Below, piece after piece: positions 30,081-39,083 of a stretch of 64,000 nucleotides of DNA; the first letter of the stretch is position 1, and each line of letters opens with the position of its first letter. The stretch lies in the NCBI GenBank assembly GCA_030849465.1, contig JARVLF010000013.1, positions 682,001-746,000 of the forward strand. The letters run 5' to 3'. The translations under genes and the position numbers were made by a program. The stretch comes from Moesziomyces globuligerus (Eukaryota > Basidiomycota > Ustilaginomycetes > Ustilaginales > Ustilaginaceae). A model generated the notes under the pieces. That model worked only from the letters and a program-made list of their open reading frames with translations. It was not told where the DNA came from and did not search any database.

Positions 30081-31700
30081 TCACGGCTTCATCCTGGCGG
30101 GCACCCATCGACGAATAGCCACCTCCTTAACCGCGTAGCTCTTGCCCGTACGTAGCGACTCGAAGAATGCGTCGGGCGAGGCGAGACTTTGGGGCGGACA
30201 ACGTTGGAGCGAGGGCACAAAGACGTGCGCCAGGATGAGCGTCTTGAGCACCTGGCTCTGCACACGGTTGGCCGTGCTGAACCACGTCCAGTCCTTGCGG
30301 CCCGCGTTCGGATGCGGCGCGAACGGACTCGACTGCGCATCAGACGGATCTTGGTACGAGGGGATGATGACGACGGCGAATTCGGCGTGCGAAAAGACGG
30401 GTCCGCGCTTGTACAGCAGCAGATCAGCGCAGAACTTGATGCCGCTCTTGACCACCCAGCCGAGCGAGCGGAAGTGGTGGTAGGCGACGTAGTTAATCAG
30501 GAACGGATTGTCCGGTCGCGCGTAGAGCGCCTCGAGGTGTCTCTCCGCAAGTCCCCGCTCGCGCAGGTCGAGCAGCGGCTGCGGCAGCACCGACTGCAGA
30601 CACCGCACGTAGAACTCGTCGAGCGTCAGCGAGCTGCTGATATTGCCGCCTGAGGCTGCGGCGGTGCGCATGTCCAGACAGCCGAACATGGACGACAGGA
30701 AGAACGCCTCGACCAGAGAGAGCTGCATCCTCTCCACGTCGACCACGTCGATGTCCGCAGTGTCGTTCGACTCGCCTTGGTGGCTAATTGTTTGCGATTC
30801 GGATGCCACTTGCGTGGCGTTGCCGGCCTCTGCTGTGGTGGAGTGGGCCGCTTTGCGCGCCTGACTCGCCTTGACCTCCTCGGCAAAGTACTTGAGACCT
30901 TTGATGCGCGCGACGCCCGGCACGATATCCGGCACTTCCTCTTGCCCCGTCCAAAGACCCGACTGCGTATCCGTCTTGGCGGCAATGCCGAGATCCGCAT
31001 CCTGTTGGTCTTCGGCGTCTTCGTCGTCGAGCTGCGCTTCGACCTGGCGTTCGATATCGGCCATGAGCCGGTCGTGCTCGGCTCCGGGTGCGCGGTCAGC
31101 CTCGGTGACTTCGCCGCCGAGGGCGAGGATGCCGTCCGGCAGCTGCTGGCCTGCGCGGACGGCGGCTCTGGCACGCTCGATCTTGAGCGCCTTGCGCTCC
31201 TCGCGACGCTGCTGCGTGAGCTGCTCGGCCGTCAGACGGCCCTTGCGCAGCGCATCGATCTCGTTGACCTTGCGCTGCCGCCACGTCGGCTCGGAACGCG
31301 AGAGATTGCCCTTGCCGAAGAAGCCGCGCTGCCACAGCAGCCTCACGCCCTGGTCAAGATCCTCCACCCAGACCGTGTGCAAATGCGGATCGTAGTACAC
31401 GGCCACCTTCTCTTTGACCTTTGGCGCGCTCGAGGGCGTGCGCGTCGGCGACGATGCACCCAACGTCAGCAGCGAGAGCAGACTCGACCACAGCGATGGA
31501 GTTGCTTCTGTCTCGGCGGTAGTGTTTTCGCTGGATTCGTCGAGCTCGACTGGGATCGGCTTGGCGTAGAGCTGGTTCTTCTGCGCCGTTGCCCTCTTGC
31601 CAGCGCCTGTCACGCGGTTGGGCGCCGCTCTGCCACCGGTCTTGGACGACTCGGCGCCATTGTTGTAGGACCAGCCTGTGGTGTTTCGCTGCTTCGGCAT
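30081..31700 (-). CDS. sen2: tRNA-splicing endonuclease catalytic subunit Sen2
   Basis: Catalytic subunit of the Sen2/Sen34/Sen15/Sen54 complex; it cuts the 5' splice site of intron-containing pre-tRNAs. 539 residues, intronless. The nuclease fold is at the C-terminus with the expected triad: Y430 and H438 in YKRGPVFSHAEFAVVI and K486 in QVLKTLIL. Upstream are FLINYVAYHHFRSLGWVVKSG and YYDPHLHTVWVEDLDQG with LLWQRGFFGKG, a segment shared by Sen2 proteins. The middle is acidic and Gln-rich. The start at 31700 (MPKQRNTTG) is chosen; an upstream extension is not conserved. It acts on tRNAs such as the intron-bearing tRNA-Met about 11.5 kb away. Divergent from isd11. Confidence 0.92.
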   Translation of the reverse strand: MPKQRNTTGWSYNNGAESSKTGGRAAPNRVTGAGKRATAQKNQLYAKPIPVELDESSENTTAETEATPSLWSSLLSLLTLGASSPTRTPSSAPKVKEKVAVYYDPHLHTVWVEDLDQGVRLLWQRGFFGKGNLSRSEPTWRQRKVNEIDALRKGRLTAEQLTQQRREERKALKIERARAAVRAGQQLPDGILALGGEVTEADRAPGAEHDRLMADIERQVEAQLDDEDAEDQQDADLGIAAKTDTQSGLWTGQEEVPDIVPGVARIKGLKYFAEEVKASQARKAAHSTTAEAGNATQVASESQTISHQGESNDTADIDVVDVERMQLSLVEAFFLSSMFGCLDMRTAAASGGNISSSLTLDEFYVRCLQSVLPQPLLDLRERGLAERHLEALYARPDNPFLINYVAYHHFRSLGWVVKSGIKFCADLLLYKRGPVFSHAEFAVVIIPSYQDPSDAQSSPFAPHPNAGRKDWTWFSTANRVQSQVLKTLILAHVFVPSLQRCPPQSLASPDAFFESLRTGKSYAVKEVAIRRWVPARMKP

Positions 31701-32148
31701 GCTGGCTGGAAATGGCAGCGTAGTCGGTCGCCACAGAGGGTAGCGGATCTGTACTGATGCTGTATGTCGAGTTAGGAGCAATGCTACGCCGTTCTTGGCG
31801 ACGTTGACGTTGTCCGTTCAGACCCTGAACTGCGGACGCCGCCGTCAATTTTCGGCAAAGCGCTGCTGAGCCGGCAAGAAAAAAAGTGGAGTCCCGTCAG
31901 TGCCAAAATCTGGCTTAGTCACGCTGACTCTCGACTTGTGGCGAACGGCGGGTCACGGAGAATGCTTAAGCTAAGTCATTTGAAGGCCGAGAACTGCCTC
32001 GCACTGCTCACACTCCGTCCTTCCAGACACGTCAAGCTTTCTCGTTCTTGCAAGCTTCGAACTCGCGTCGGCCTCAACTCGCTCGACATCGCACTGTGCA
32101 GCATTACAAGCAACCAGTGGATACCAGGATCCCTTCAGGAAAGCCAAC
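31701..32148. other. Divergent promoter region, sen2 / isd11
   Basis: About 450 bp, no gene seen. Confidence 0.5.
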
Positions 32149-32743
32149 ATGTCGGTGTCTCCGTCCAGAACGCAGATCCTGCAGCTTTACCGCAAGTACT
32201 TGCGAACATCTCAGTCCTTCGTAAGTTGTTTCTAGCCTCACGCTCCTCACGCAAGCCGGATCCTTGCTGATCTTGTTTGTGTTCTCTATTGTCTGGGTGC
32301 ATTTGCAGTCGTCTTACAACTTCCGCACATACTTCCTGAGGCGTTCGCGCGACATGTTCCGAGCGACGCTGCTGCCGACGGAGCAAGCTGCGCAATCGTC
32401 GCCCTTCTCCAAGCAGGGCTCGGCCACGGCCAAGGTTTCACCATCCACGCTGCTGTCGCCCGAGACGCTGCGACAACCGTCTGGCAACGATCAGTCGATC
32501 TCGGCAGCGGCACTCACCGACACCGAGAAGCTCTCCAAGTTCTACCAGACCGCACTCGAAGACCTCAAGGTGCTCCAGAGGTCGGCACTCATGAACCGCA
32601 TGTACGAGGGCGAGAAGCTCGTCGTCGAAAAGCCAAGGCTCATCATCGGCGGAGGCGGCGCTGGCCAGGAGGCTGCTGTGGGCGGAGGCGGTCAGCCCAC
32701 TTCCGGCCCAACTAGCTCTGGCGGCGCCCCGCCCAGCTCGTAG
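32149..32743 (+). CDS. isd11: Isd11 (LYRM4), LYR-motif partner of cysteine desulfurase
   Basis: Mitochondrial matrix protein that stabilises the Nfs1 cysteine desulfurase for Fe-S cluster assembly. Exons 32149..32220 and 32309..32743 are joined across an 88-nt intron (GTAAGT...TTTGCAG), giving 168 residues. Exon 1 supplies the LYR motif in QILQLYRKYLR, continued across the junction by TSQSF-SSYNFRTYFLRRSRDMF, an Isd11 hallmark. The helical C-terminal part includes LEDLKVLQRSALMNRMYEGEKLVVE. The final 30 residues are Gly/Ser/Pro-rich, and a Ser/Thr-rich insertion lies in the middle, making it longer than the usual 90-100 residues. The first exon is only 24 codons and is easily missed in automated annotation. 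Confidence 0.92.
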
Positions 32744-33150
32744 GATCGCATTCCGACTCCGTCTCGACACAATAAGGAATCAACATCATGCTACCCTTCG
32801 CACAGAATTTGTGTCGCTTTTCCTGTGTCAGTACCCCGTGGCTGCTTGGCCCGGACAGGGGGCAAGGCCACGTCGGATGTGTGTGTACTGATTGCAGAAT
32901 GTCGCGAGCTTTTGGAGACAGAGTCAGGGTGTGGGGGAGCTAGAGTACAGGGAATAGGGAGCAAGACAGGTGCGTGGGTGCGTGGTGTTCAAGGACGTAT
33001 CCACGCAAGGGTAAATGAGAGATGGAGATCCTTTTGAAGTGATATTGGTTCGCGCATGTGAGGCCGGGGGTAGGCTGTCTTCTGACGCATGCCCTGGATG
33101 CGAGACGGTTGCGAGAATAGCGCTTGGACAAGCAGTGGAGCGAATTGCAT
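32744..33150. other. Convergent 3' flanks of isd11 and pab2
   Basis: About 400 bp of untranslated sequence; no gene seen. Confidence 0.5.
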
Positions 33151-33771
33151 CTAGTAGTAGTATCCTCGTCCACGACCGCGGCCTCTGCCTCGGAAAGGCC
33201 TTCCACGGCCGCGTCCCCGCCCGCGCCCGCGTGCTGCCATGCCGGGCATATTTGTGCGCTTGGCGGTGACCTTGATCAGTCGTCCGCGGAAGAGCGACTC
33301 GTTGAGCACCATCGCATTTGCGACCAGCGAGGGATCCGCAAACTCGACGTACGCGTATCCTTTGGGGTGTCCGGTGAACTTGTCGCAAAGGATGGTGACG
33401 CGGTTGATGGTGCCGCAGCTCTGGAAGTGTTGCTGCAGCTCCTCCGGTGTTGCGCCGTAGTCGACGTTGCCGACGTAGATGCTTCTCGAGTCCACCTCTT
33501 CCCTCTCCTCCTCGCTTGGATGCAGGCCCGCGCCGCCCGCCTCGCCTGCTGCTTGCTGGAGTTCACGCAGCTTGGCCGCTTCCGCCTCCATCTCGGCCAC
33601 CCGCTGCTTCATCGCCTCGATCTCTGCATCTTCGTCCGTCATGGCTGTGGCGTCGCCGCCGATATCCGCGCCGGATGCGCCTGCTGCGTTCGACGCGTCG
33701 GCGCTCGTGTGGGAATCGAGCCCGCTGGTACCGGGCTCCGAGAGCGAGACTTCCTCTTCGTTTGCTGCCAT
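33151..33771 (-). CDS. pab2: Nuclear poly(A)-binding protein, Pab2/PABPN1 type
   Basis: Nuclear RNA-binding protein that coats poly(A) tails and links to the exosome in fission yeast. 206 residues, intronless. An acidic N-terminus is followed by a short coiled coil (about 45-75, [20 protein letters not shown]). One RRM at about 94-172 carries RNP2 [12 protein letters not shown] and RNP1 GYAYVEFAD. The tail is RG-rich, ending YYY, a likely target for arginine methylation. The coiled coil directly before a single RRM, plus the RG tail, is the PABPN1/Pab2 layout. The start is the first ATG. Divergent from the histone-fold gene. Confidence 0.93.
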   Translation of the reverse strand: MAANEEEVSLSEPGTSGLDSHTSADASNAAGASGADIGGDATAMTDEDAEIEAMKQRVAEMEAEAAKLRELQQAAGEAGGAGLHPSEEEREEVDSRSIYVGNVDYGATPEELQQHFQSCGTINRVTILCDKFTGHPKGYAYVEFADPSLVANAMVLNESLFRGRLIKVTAKRTNMPGMAARGRGRGRGRGRPFRGRGRGRGRGYYY

Positions 33772-34312
33772 CGTGATTGATTAGCGGAGCAGATACAAGG
33801 ACCGGAATGGGTTCGCGGAGATGTAACGTCGCCGAAGGAGAGTGGATGGCGCTGGAATGAGATTGCTGAGTCGCGAACAGATGCGGATGAAGAGCGAGGT
33901 TGGATCGGTGAAAAGAGGCCGGTGGAGCGGCGTCAGCGTCGTGAAATGTCTGCACTGCGCATTTCTTCCGTTTCCCGCAGCCTGGCCACGCGTCACGTGA
34001 TGCAGAGTGGAGCGGTCACCGCGATGCTCACCATGCATCCATCACCTCCTCTTCCACACCCACCAATCCGCACCTGCTCCCGCCCGCCCGCGCTCGCCGT
34101 GCGCACCCGTTTCGAAAGACGACAGCTGCATCTGTCGCTCACAAGTGCCCCAGACTGGCGCGCTTTCACGGCGAACAGGAACTGTCAATTCGTGTAGCCC
34201 GGCCACATGCTCTAAACCCTCATCCATCCAGAGGGGTGCCCTGAACCTCTGTCACCACCTCGCAACAGGCTGTCGATTATCAGCTACGCAGATTGTCTGT
34301 ATCTTCGACACG
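33772..34312. other. Divergent promoter region, pab2 / histone-fold gene
   Basis: About 540 bp, no separate gene. The frame of the histone-fold gene is open upstream to about 34007 but has no ATG before 34313. Confidence 0.5.
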
Positions 34313-36613
34313 ATGGTGGCCCGACAGAAGCCGCCGACGGCGGCCGCCTACTCGGCGTCGTACATGTCGGTCGCCGTGTTGGCGCTTCTCTCCTCAGCGG
34401 GCTTCTCGAGGTCTTCGGCCGGCGCCGCTGACCTGCTCTCCGAGGTCATGCAGAGGTACATTCAGCTCATCGGCTCTACATGTGTGCAGCACGCCAACCA
34501 CGCCGGACGCACCGTCGTCGCGCCGCAGGACCTACGCGCCTCGTTGGAGCACATCATGGGCGGAGAACCGATCGAAGAGCTGCTCGACTGGGCAGAGACG
34601 GAAGAGCGGGTGGATCTCTCCGGTATCCACGTGCAGGCCTCTGGAAGCCGACCGAATGGCGTCAATGGCACGCATGCAGAAGCGCAAAGCAGCTCGACCG
34701 CATCTGCACTGCTCGATCCCATGCGCGGCCAGGATCTGGTTCGCGTCCTCAGCACCGGCCGGGTACCGCCTTCATCCGACGACGTTGAGCACATACACTT
34801 CGGCTCGATTCCAAAAGAGGACTTCGAACAGGCTGCAGCGGAAGGTATGATTCGCCACCATCTCACCAGACAGCTGATTTGGCCCGAGGCCAACGGCAAC
34901 GAGGCAGCCAGCAGCCAAGAGTCGGCATCCTCTGGTGAGCTCGTCTTTTCTGACGTCGAGGACACCCAAAGCGATGGAGAGTCTTCAAGTTCACCACACA
35001 CACAATCCAGTCGGCGCCGGCGCACGTCCATCGACGACGCTGTCCACGGCAGGCGCTTCGGCGAAGCGATCATCGACTATGTCCCTGCCTATCTTCCGCT
35101 TTTCCCCAGCCTCGCATCAGCAGAAGAGGCATCGGAGCCTGGACGGAGCAGCGCAGCGGTGGAAGGGGTGGAGGTGGACTCGGTGACAGTCAAGACCGAG
35201 TTGGCGCCGGTGGAAGTGGATCCAGAGCACCTGCTCGAAGAGCAAAAGCGTAGAGAGCTTGCACAACGGAAGGCGGATGAAGCGGCGGCGGCAGCAGCAG
35301 CAGCCGCCGAAGCCGAAGCTGCAAGAAAGCAGGCGGCCGAAGGCGAAGACGCCGAGGCAGCGGATGTGATGCAGAAGACAGCCGAGGAGCGAGCAGCCGA
35401 GGCAGAAAAGGCATTCGAGGCGCTGCAAGCCAGGCGGGTGTTGCGCGACTCGTGGTTGGAGACCGTCCCGTACGATGCGTCGACACTGGCGGCCACCTAC
35501 GGCAAGGGCGAGCTTCGAGATCTGGAACACCAGGTAGCGGCCGTGCTGGGCGACGCTTCCATCCCGTCGATCGCGGCGCCGACGTCCTCGCTGCGCGCGT
35601 TCGCCGCCGATTACCAGGCGCTCGCGGAAGACCCAACTTCGAGCAGCGCTGCTGGCATCTATCTGACGCCGTCCGGACCGACGCATCAGGACGCACTGGC
35701 AAAGCGTCGACGGCTGGCGCATGCTCTGGCCGACGCATCGCGGTATACCCCCAACGATAGTCTGTATGCGGCCGTGGCGGCACGGCCGTCCGTGCTGCCC
35801 TTCACGCCCGGGCCGAGCTGGCTGGTGTCGACGTTGCCGCCACCGACACTGTACGAAGACAACGTGGAGGTGGCGAGCGCCTTGTCGGCGCCTGTGCTGA
35901 CGCCGTTACGGCCGCAGGGACGACCGGCGGCTTTGATCCCGCCGTCGGGGGCGCTGGTGCCGACGCTGGGCCACCGTCATCCTTCGCACCTCACGATCGG
36001 TGCACGCGTGGTGGCGAGTGCCGAGCTGCTGAAGCGTGTCTCGCGGTACGACGATCCGATTCCGATCCTGGACGACAAGCATGCGGAGCGATTCTTCCAC
36101 GGCTTGCCGGCGTCGCGCGATCTGCTGGGTGGGTCGGGCTCGAGCAGCGATCTGTCTTCCAACATCTCGTCGACGCGCAGCAGCGGCGGTGGTGGATCGG
36201 GCAGTGGCAACTCGACGCTGAGGCCGGCGTTGGAGAAGCTGGTGCTGCAGATGCGCGAGAAGGAAGCCGAGATCCTGCCCGAGGAGGACAAGGAGGAGCT
36301 GCAGAGGAGGCAGCAGGAGCTCCAGCTCCAGCTCCAGGCAGCCATGGCATCCGAGAACAGCGGCGGCAAGGACTCGGCGGTGCTCTCGTCCGGACTGATC
36401 GCCGACAGCTACGCGAGCCGCATCAGAAATGGCAACATCACCATGGTCCATACGTGGGACTGGACGCCGCGCGATCCGTACGACACGCTCCTCCCGGGCA
36501 AGCGCGTCCGCGCACCCGGGACCAAGGGCGTCGGCCCCGTGGCGCTCGAAAAGCGATCCAGGACCGAGAGCGCCACGTCCGACGTAGCCGATCTAGTGCA
36601 GTCCACGACCTAA
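34313..36613 (+). CDS. Histone-fold (bromodomain-associated) protein, TAF8/TAF3-like
   Basis: 766-residue protein with a bromodomain-associated (BTP) histone fold at about residues 15-90: SVAVLALLSSAGFSRSSAGA, then LLSEVMQRYIQLIG, HANHAGRT and DLRASLEHIMG. Such folds occur in TFIID subunits TAF3 and TAF8 and in SAGA Spt7. After an acidic Ser-rich stretch, IIDYVPAYLPLFPS resembles the short proline motif that follows the fold in TAF8, which favours TAF8. A long Ala/Glu coiled region (about 305-380) and a unique C-terminal half follow, ending near VHTWDWTPRDPYD. TFIID membership is inferred from the fold alone. The start at 34313 is the first in-frame ATG. Convergent with the sulfite oxidase gene, 68 bp apart. 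Confidence 0.72.
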   Translation: MVARQKPPTAAAYSASYMSVAVLALLSSAGFSRSSAGAADLLSEVMQRYIQLIGSTCVQHANHAGRTVVAPQDLRASLEHIMGGEPIEELLDWAETEERVDLSGIHVQASGSRPNGVNGTHAEAQSSSTASALLDPMRGQDLVRVLSTGRVPPSSDDVEHIHFGSIPKEDFEQAAAEGMIRHHLTRQLIWPEANGNEAASSQESASSGELVFSDVEDTQSDGESSSSPHTQSSRRRRTSIDDAVHGRRFGEAIIDYVPAYLPLFPSLASAEEASEPGRSSAAVEGVEVDSVTVKTELAPVEVDPEHLLEEQKRRELAQRKADEAAAAAAAAAEAEAARKQAAEGEDAEAADVMQKTAEERAAEAEKAFEALQARRVLRDSWLETVPYDASTLAATYGKGELRDLEHQVAAVLGDASIPSIAAPTSSLRAFAADYQALAEDPTSSSAAGIYLTPSGPTHQDALAKRRRLAHALADASRYTPNDSLYAAVAARPSVLPFTPGPSWLVSTLPPPTLYEDNVEVASALSAPVLTPLRPQGRPAALIPPSGALVPTLGHRHPSHLTIGARVVASAELLKRVSRYDDPIPILDDKHAERFFHGLPASRDLLGGSGSSSDLSSNISSTRSSGGGGSGSGNSTLRPALEKLVLQMREKEAEILPEEDKEELQRRQQELQLQLQAAMASENSGGKDSAVLSSGLIADSYASRIRNGNITMVHTWDWTPRDPYDTLLPGKRVRAPGTKGVGPVALEKRSRTESATSDVADLVQSTT

Positions 36614-36681
36614 GTAGGGATGTGAGAACATTGGCTACATGGAAATGTAATTGCTTCAATGGACCATGATCCTATTGCTTT

Positions 36682-38232
36682 TTATGTGCTAGGTGTGTGT
36701 GGGGACGCCGAGATGTGTCGGATGACGGACCAGGATCGGTTGCAGAATCCGCGCAGATTCCAGGGCGAGATCATGGGCTGCTCCACCCCAGCCGCCGTAC
36801 CTGTGAGAAGTCAAACAATCCACAATGATGTCAGTCGTGAGCCCGCGAGGCAGCTCTGTCCACGGCACTGTGAGCAAACGCATGCGTGGGGGCGGGGTGG
36901 TGACTTACTGCATCTGGCGATGATTGCGTAGCTGTGCGAGTCTCGAGGAAGCTGAAGGTCGAGGGACCAGAGCGACCAAGCCCAGCTCCACCTCGATGCT
37001 TGTTGTGCTAAGTCAGCTTTACGGATCTCGGCTTGGTGCCAACGGACATCGTGTGGGAGGGAGCGGAGGAGATGTTCATTATCGGTCTCGCGCTCGGGTT
37101 CGGGGACGAGAGCGATCCAGACACGGTCGGCGGGCGATCCGTCCTGACCAACCGCATACCCCTTGACCGTCACCTTGGTGGTGCCGGGCTCGAGGCTGGT
37201 CTTGTCGTGCGGGTGCGTGATAGCACAGCTCGTCTCGAGCCTCTGAATCGGCTGCTGCCTCTGCAACTCCTCACTCCTGAACTCTGGATTCTTGGCGTTT
37301 CGGGCATAGTCAGCTTCATCGATGGTTCGCGGGATGAGGAGCTTGTAGTCGTCGCGCATGGGCGGAGATTCGTTCGGGTAGGTGCAGATCTTGAGTGCGG
37401 TGAGCCACTTGACCCACCGTGCACCCACGTGTCCGGGTACCACGGCGCGAAGCGGTGCTCCATGCACCTGCGTCAGCGGCTGACCGTTGTACGCGTAGGC
37501 GAGGAGGCAGGACTGGTTGGGATGCATGGCGGTCGTGAGCGGGATGGAAGCGGCAAAGCGCTCCTCGCGCGTGCCGTCTTTGCTCTGCTGCGCACTGAGC
37601 AGATGCACATGCAGCGACCGCGACCAATCGTCCGCCTCCAAGCTCGTCTCCTCGGAGGGTGCGAGCTCGGCTAGCTCCTGTTGGGTGTGGTGTGCAAAGG
37701 GGTCGACGATGCCGGCGGCGAGGAGGACGGCGCGAATCTCAGCACCGCCCCAGACGACGTTGGCGATCACGGCGTTGCCCCATGGGATGCCCTCGGGTTG
37801 CGGGTGCGACGCTGCGAGCTCGGAGCGTCTGTTGCCGGCGCACTCGAGCGTGGCGACCACCTCGGCGTGCGCATAGTCGCGCTGCAGCTGCTCGAGCGAG
37901 AGCATGCGCTGCGAGCGCTGCAGCGACGCGGTCTCGGGGCCCTCGATGCGCTCCGCCGAGATCGTCAGCGTCCAGTCTCTCGGCTCGGTGGATGCATGAG
38001 GAGAGGACGCGTCGTCGCCGGAAAGCGGAACCGCAGAGTCGTGGTTACGGTTGAAGACAAGCTCGTTGGGCGTGATGAAGCTCTCGGTCAGCCTGGCCGA
38101 GCGCGGCTCCGTGTTGAGAGGCTATGCGATTAGGTAGAGAGACTCGAGGATGTTCAGGCGACCGCCTTCTGTTCGCTACTGGCAAAATCTAGTGTGGGTA
38201 CTTACCCTTTCTTGCCTCACGACTTGGGACAT
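36682..38232 (-). CDS. Sulfite oxidase-like molybdenum cofactor enzyme
   Basis: Molybdopterin oxidoreductase of the sulfite oxidase/nitrate reductase superfamily, oxidising sulfite to sulfate or a related substrate. Three exons: 38206..38232 (nine codons), 36909..38121 and 36682..36800, giving 452 residues. The joined N-terminus reads MSQVVRQERPLNTEPRSARL then ESFITPNELVFNRNHD, typical of the family. The molybdenum-ligating cysteine is C103 in ECAGNRRSEL. Other motifs: WGGAEIRAVL, VHGAPLRAVVPGHVGARWVKW, and the last exon gives QPMISPWNLRGFCNRSW. No cytochrome b5 domain is present, unlike animal sulfite oxidase and nitrate reductase, so electron transfer is probably to oxygen or an unknown acceptor. 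No peroxisomal SKL ends the protein. Confidence 0.88.
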
Positions 38233-39083
38233 GGCTCAACGTTGAGCACAGTATGACGAAGGTGAGGGTTAGCGTGCGAGTGGGTACGCCAAAGTGGGAG
38301 TGGGGCCGAGCGTGCATGCATGATCATGTGGAGGACAGGTGCGATTGAGCTTCATTGTGTTAGGCCCGAAAGCTAGACATGCACAGGAGCCTCGTGCGTT
38401 GCCCGATCAGAGGTGGAATCGGCGTCCGAGTATCTGTGCTGTGCGTGTGTTGCTACAAAGGCTCGGCTTCCGTGGGCGCCGAAAGGCAGATGCGGTGCAT
38501 GCTTAGATAATGTGGGCTCTCGTGCGAAATTGGTACGGATCCAAGGCGGTGGGGGGTGGCGTTAGAGGGGCGGTTCGAATCCAACCAAAAATAAGACACG
38601 CTCTCCCAAGCTGAAGCTCGCCGAGCTTACGAGCAACTGTGCTCTACTCGTACTGCAGAGCTTGCATGCTCACCCAAAAAAGTCAGGCCACAACTGGCGC
38701 CGCTCAGGCTGGAAGAAGTGAGTTGCTGACCGCACACCGCGCAGTTCGCCGCGCTCGGTCAAAGTACTGTACAGCACAGCACAGCACTGCACAGCACAGC
38801 ACAGCGAGCGCTATTTCACACTCCAACACGCCGTCTTTCGACACACGCTGCAGTCGAATCAACACCAGCTGCACCTTCACCTAACGCTTCCCACCCGACC
38901 CTCATCCACATATCTAGACCCCCTCACGACCATCAGCGCATACGACACCGCAACAACACTCTTCGCATCGCATTGCTATCTACCTCAGCTATCGTGACCA
39001 TCGGGTCTGCAAACACAACCACCTCATCACCTGCTGGTCTCCATTCGCATCGTCATTCTTGCTGCCCCATCAGCTCATTCAAC
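38233..39083. other. Divergent promoter region, sulfite oxidase / erg1
   Basis: About 850 bp, no gene. Holds an ACAGC pentamer repeat and the CT/AC-rich erg1 leader. Confidence 0.5.
38771..38806 (+). repeat. (ACAGC)n pentanucleotide repeat
   Basis: About seven ACAGC-type units with one ACTGC interruption, 280 bp upstream of erg1. Confidence 0.85.

Noticed and set aside
30777..31757. 326-codon + strand ORF
   Set aside because: Antisense shadow of sen2.
38530..38600. tRNA-like GGTTCGAATCC sequence
   Set aside because: The T loop looks right but only three of five T-stem pairs form, and no acceptor or D arm could be found around it.
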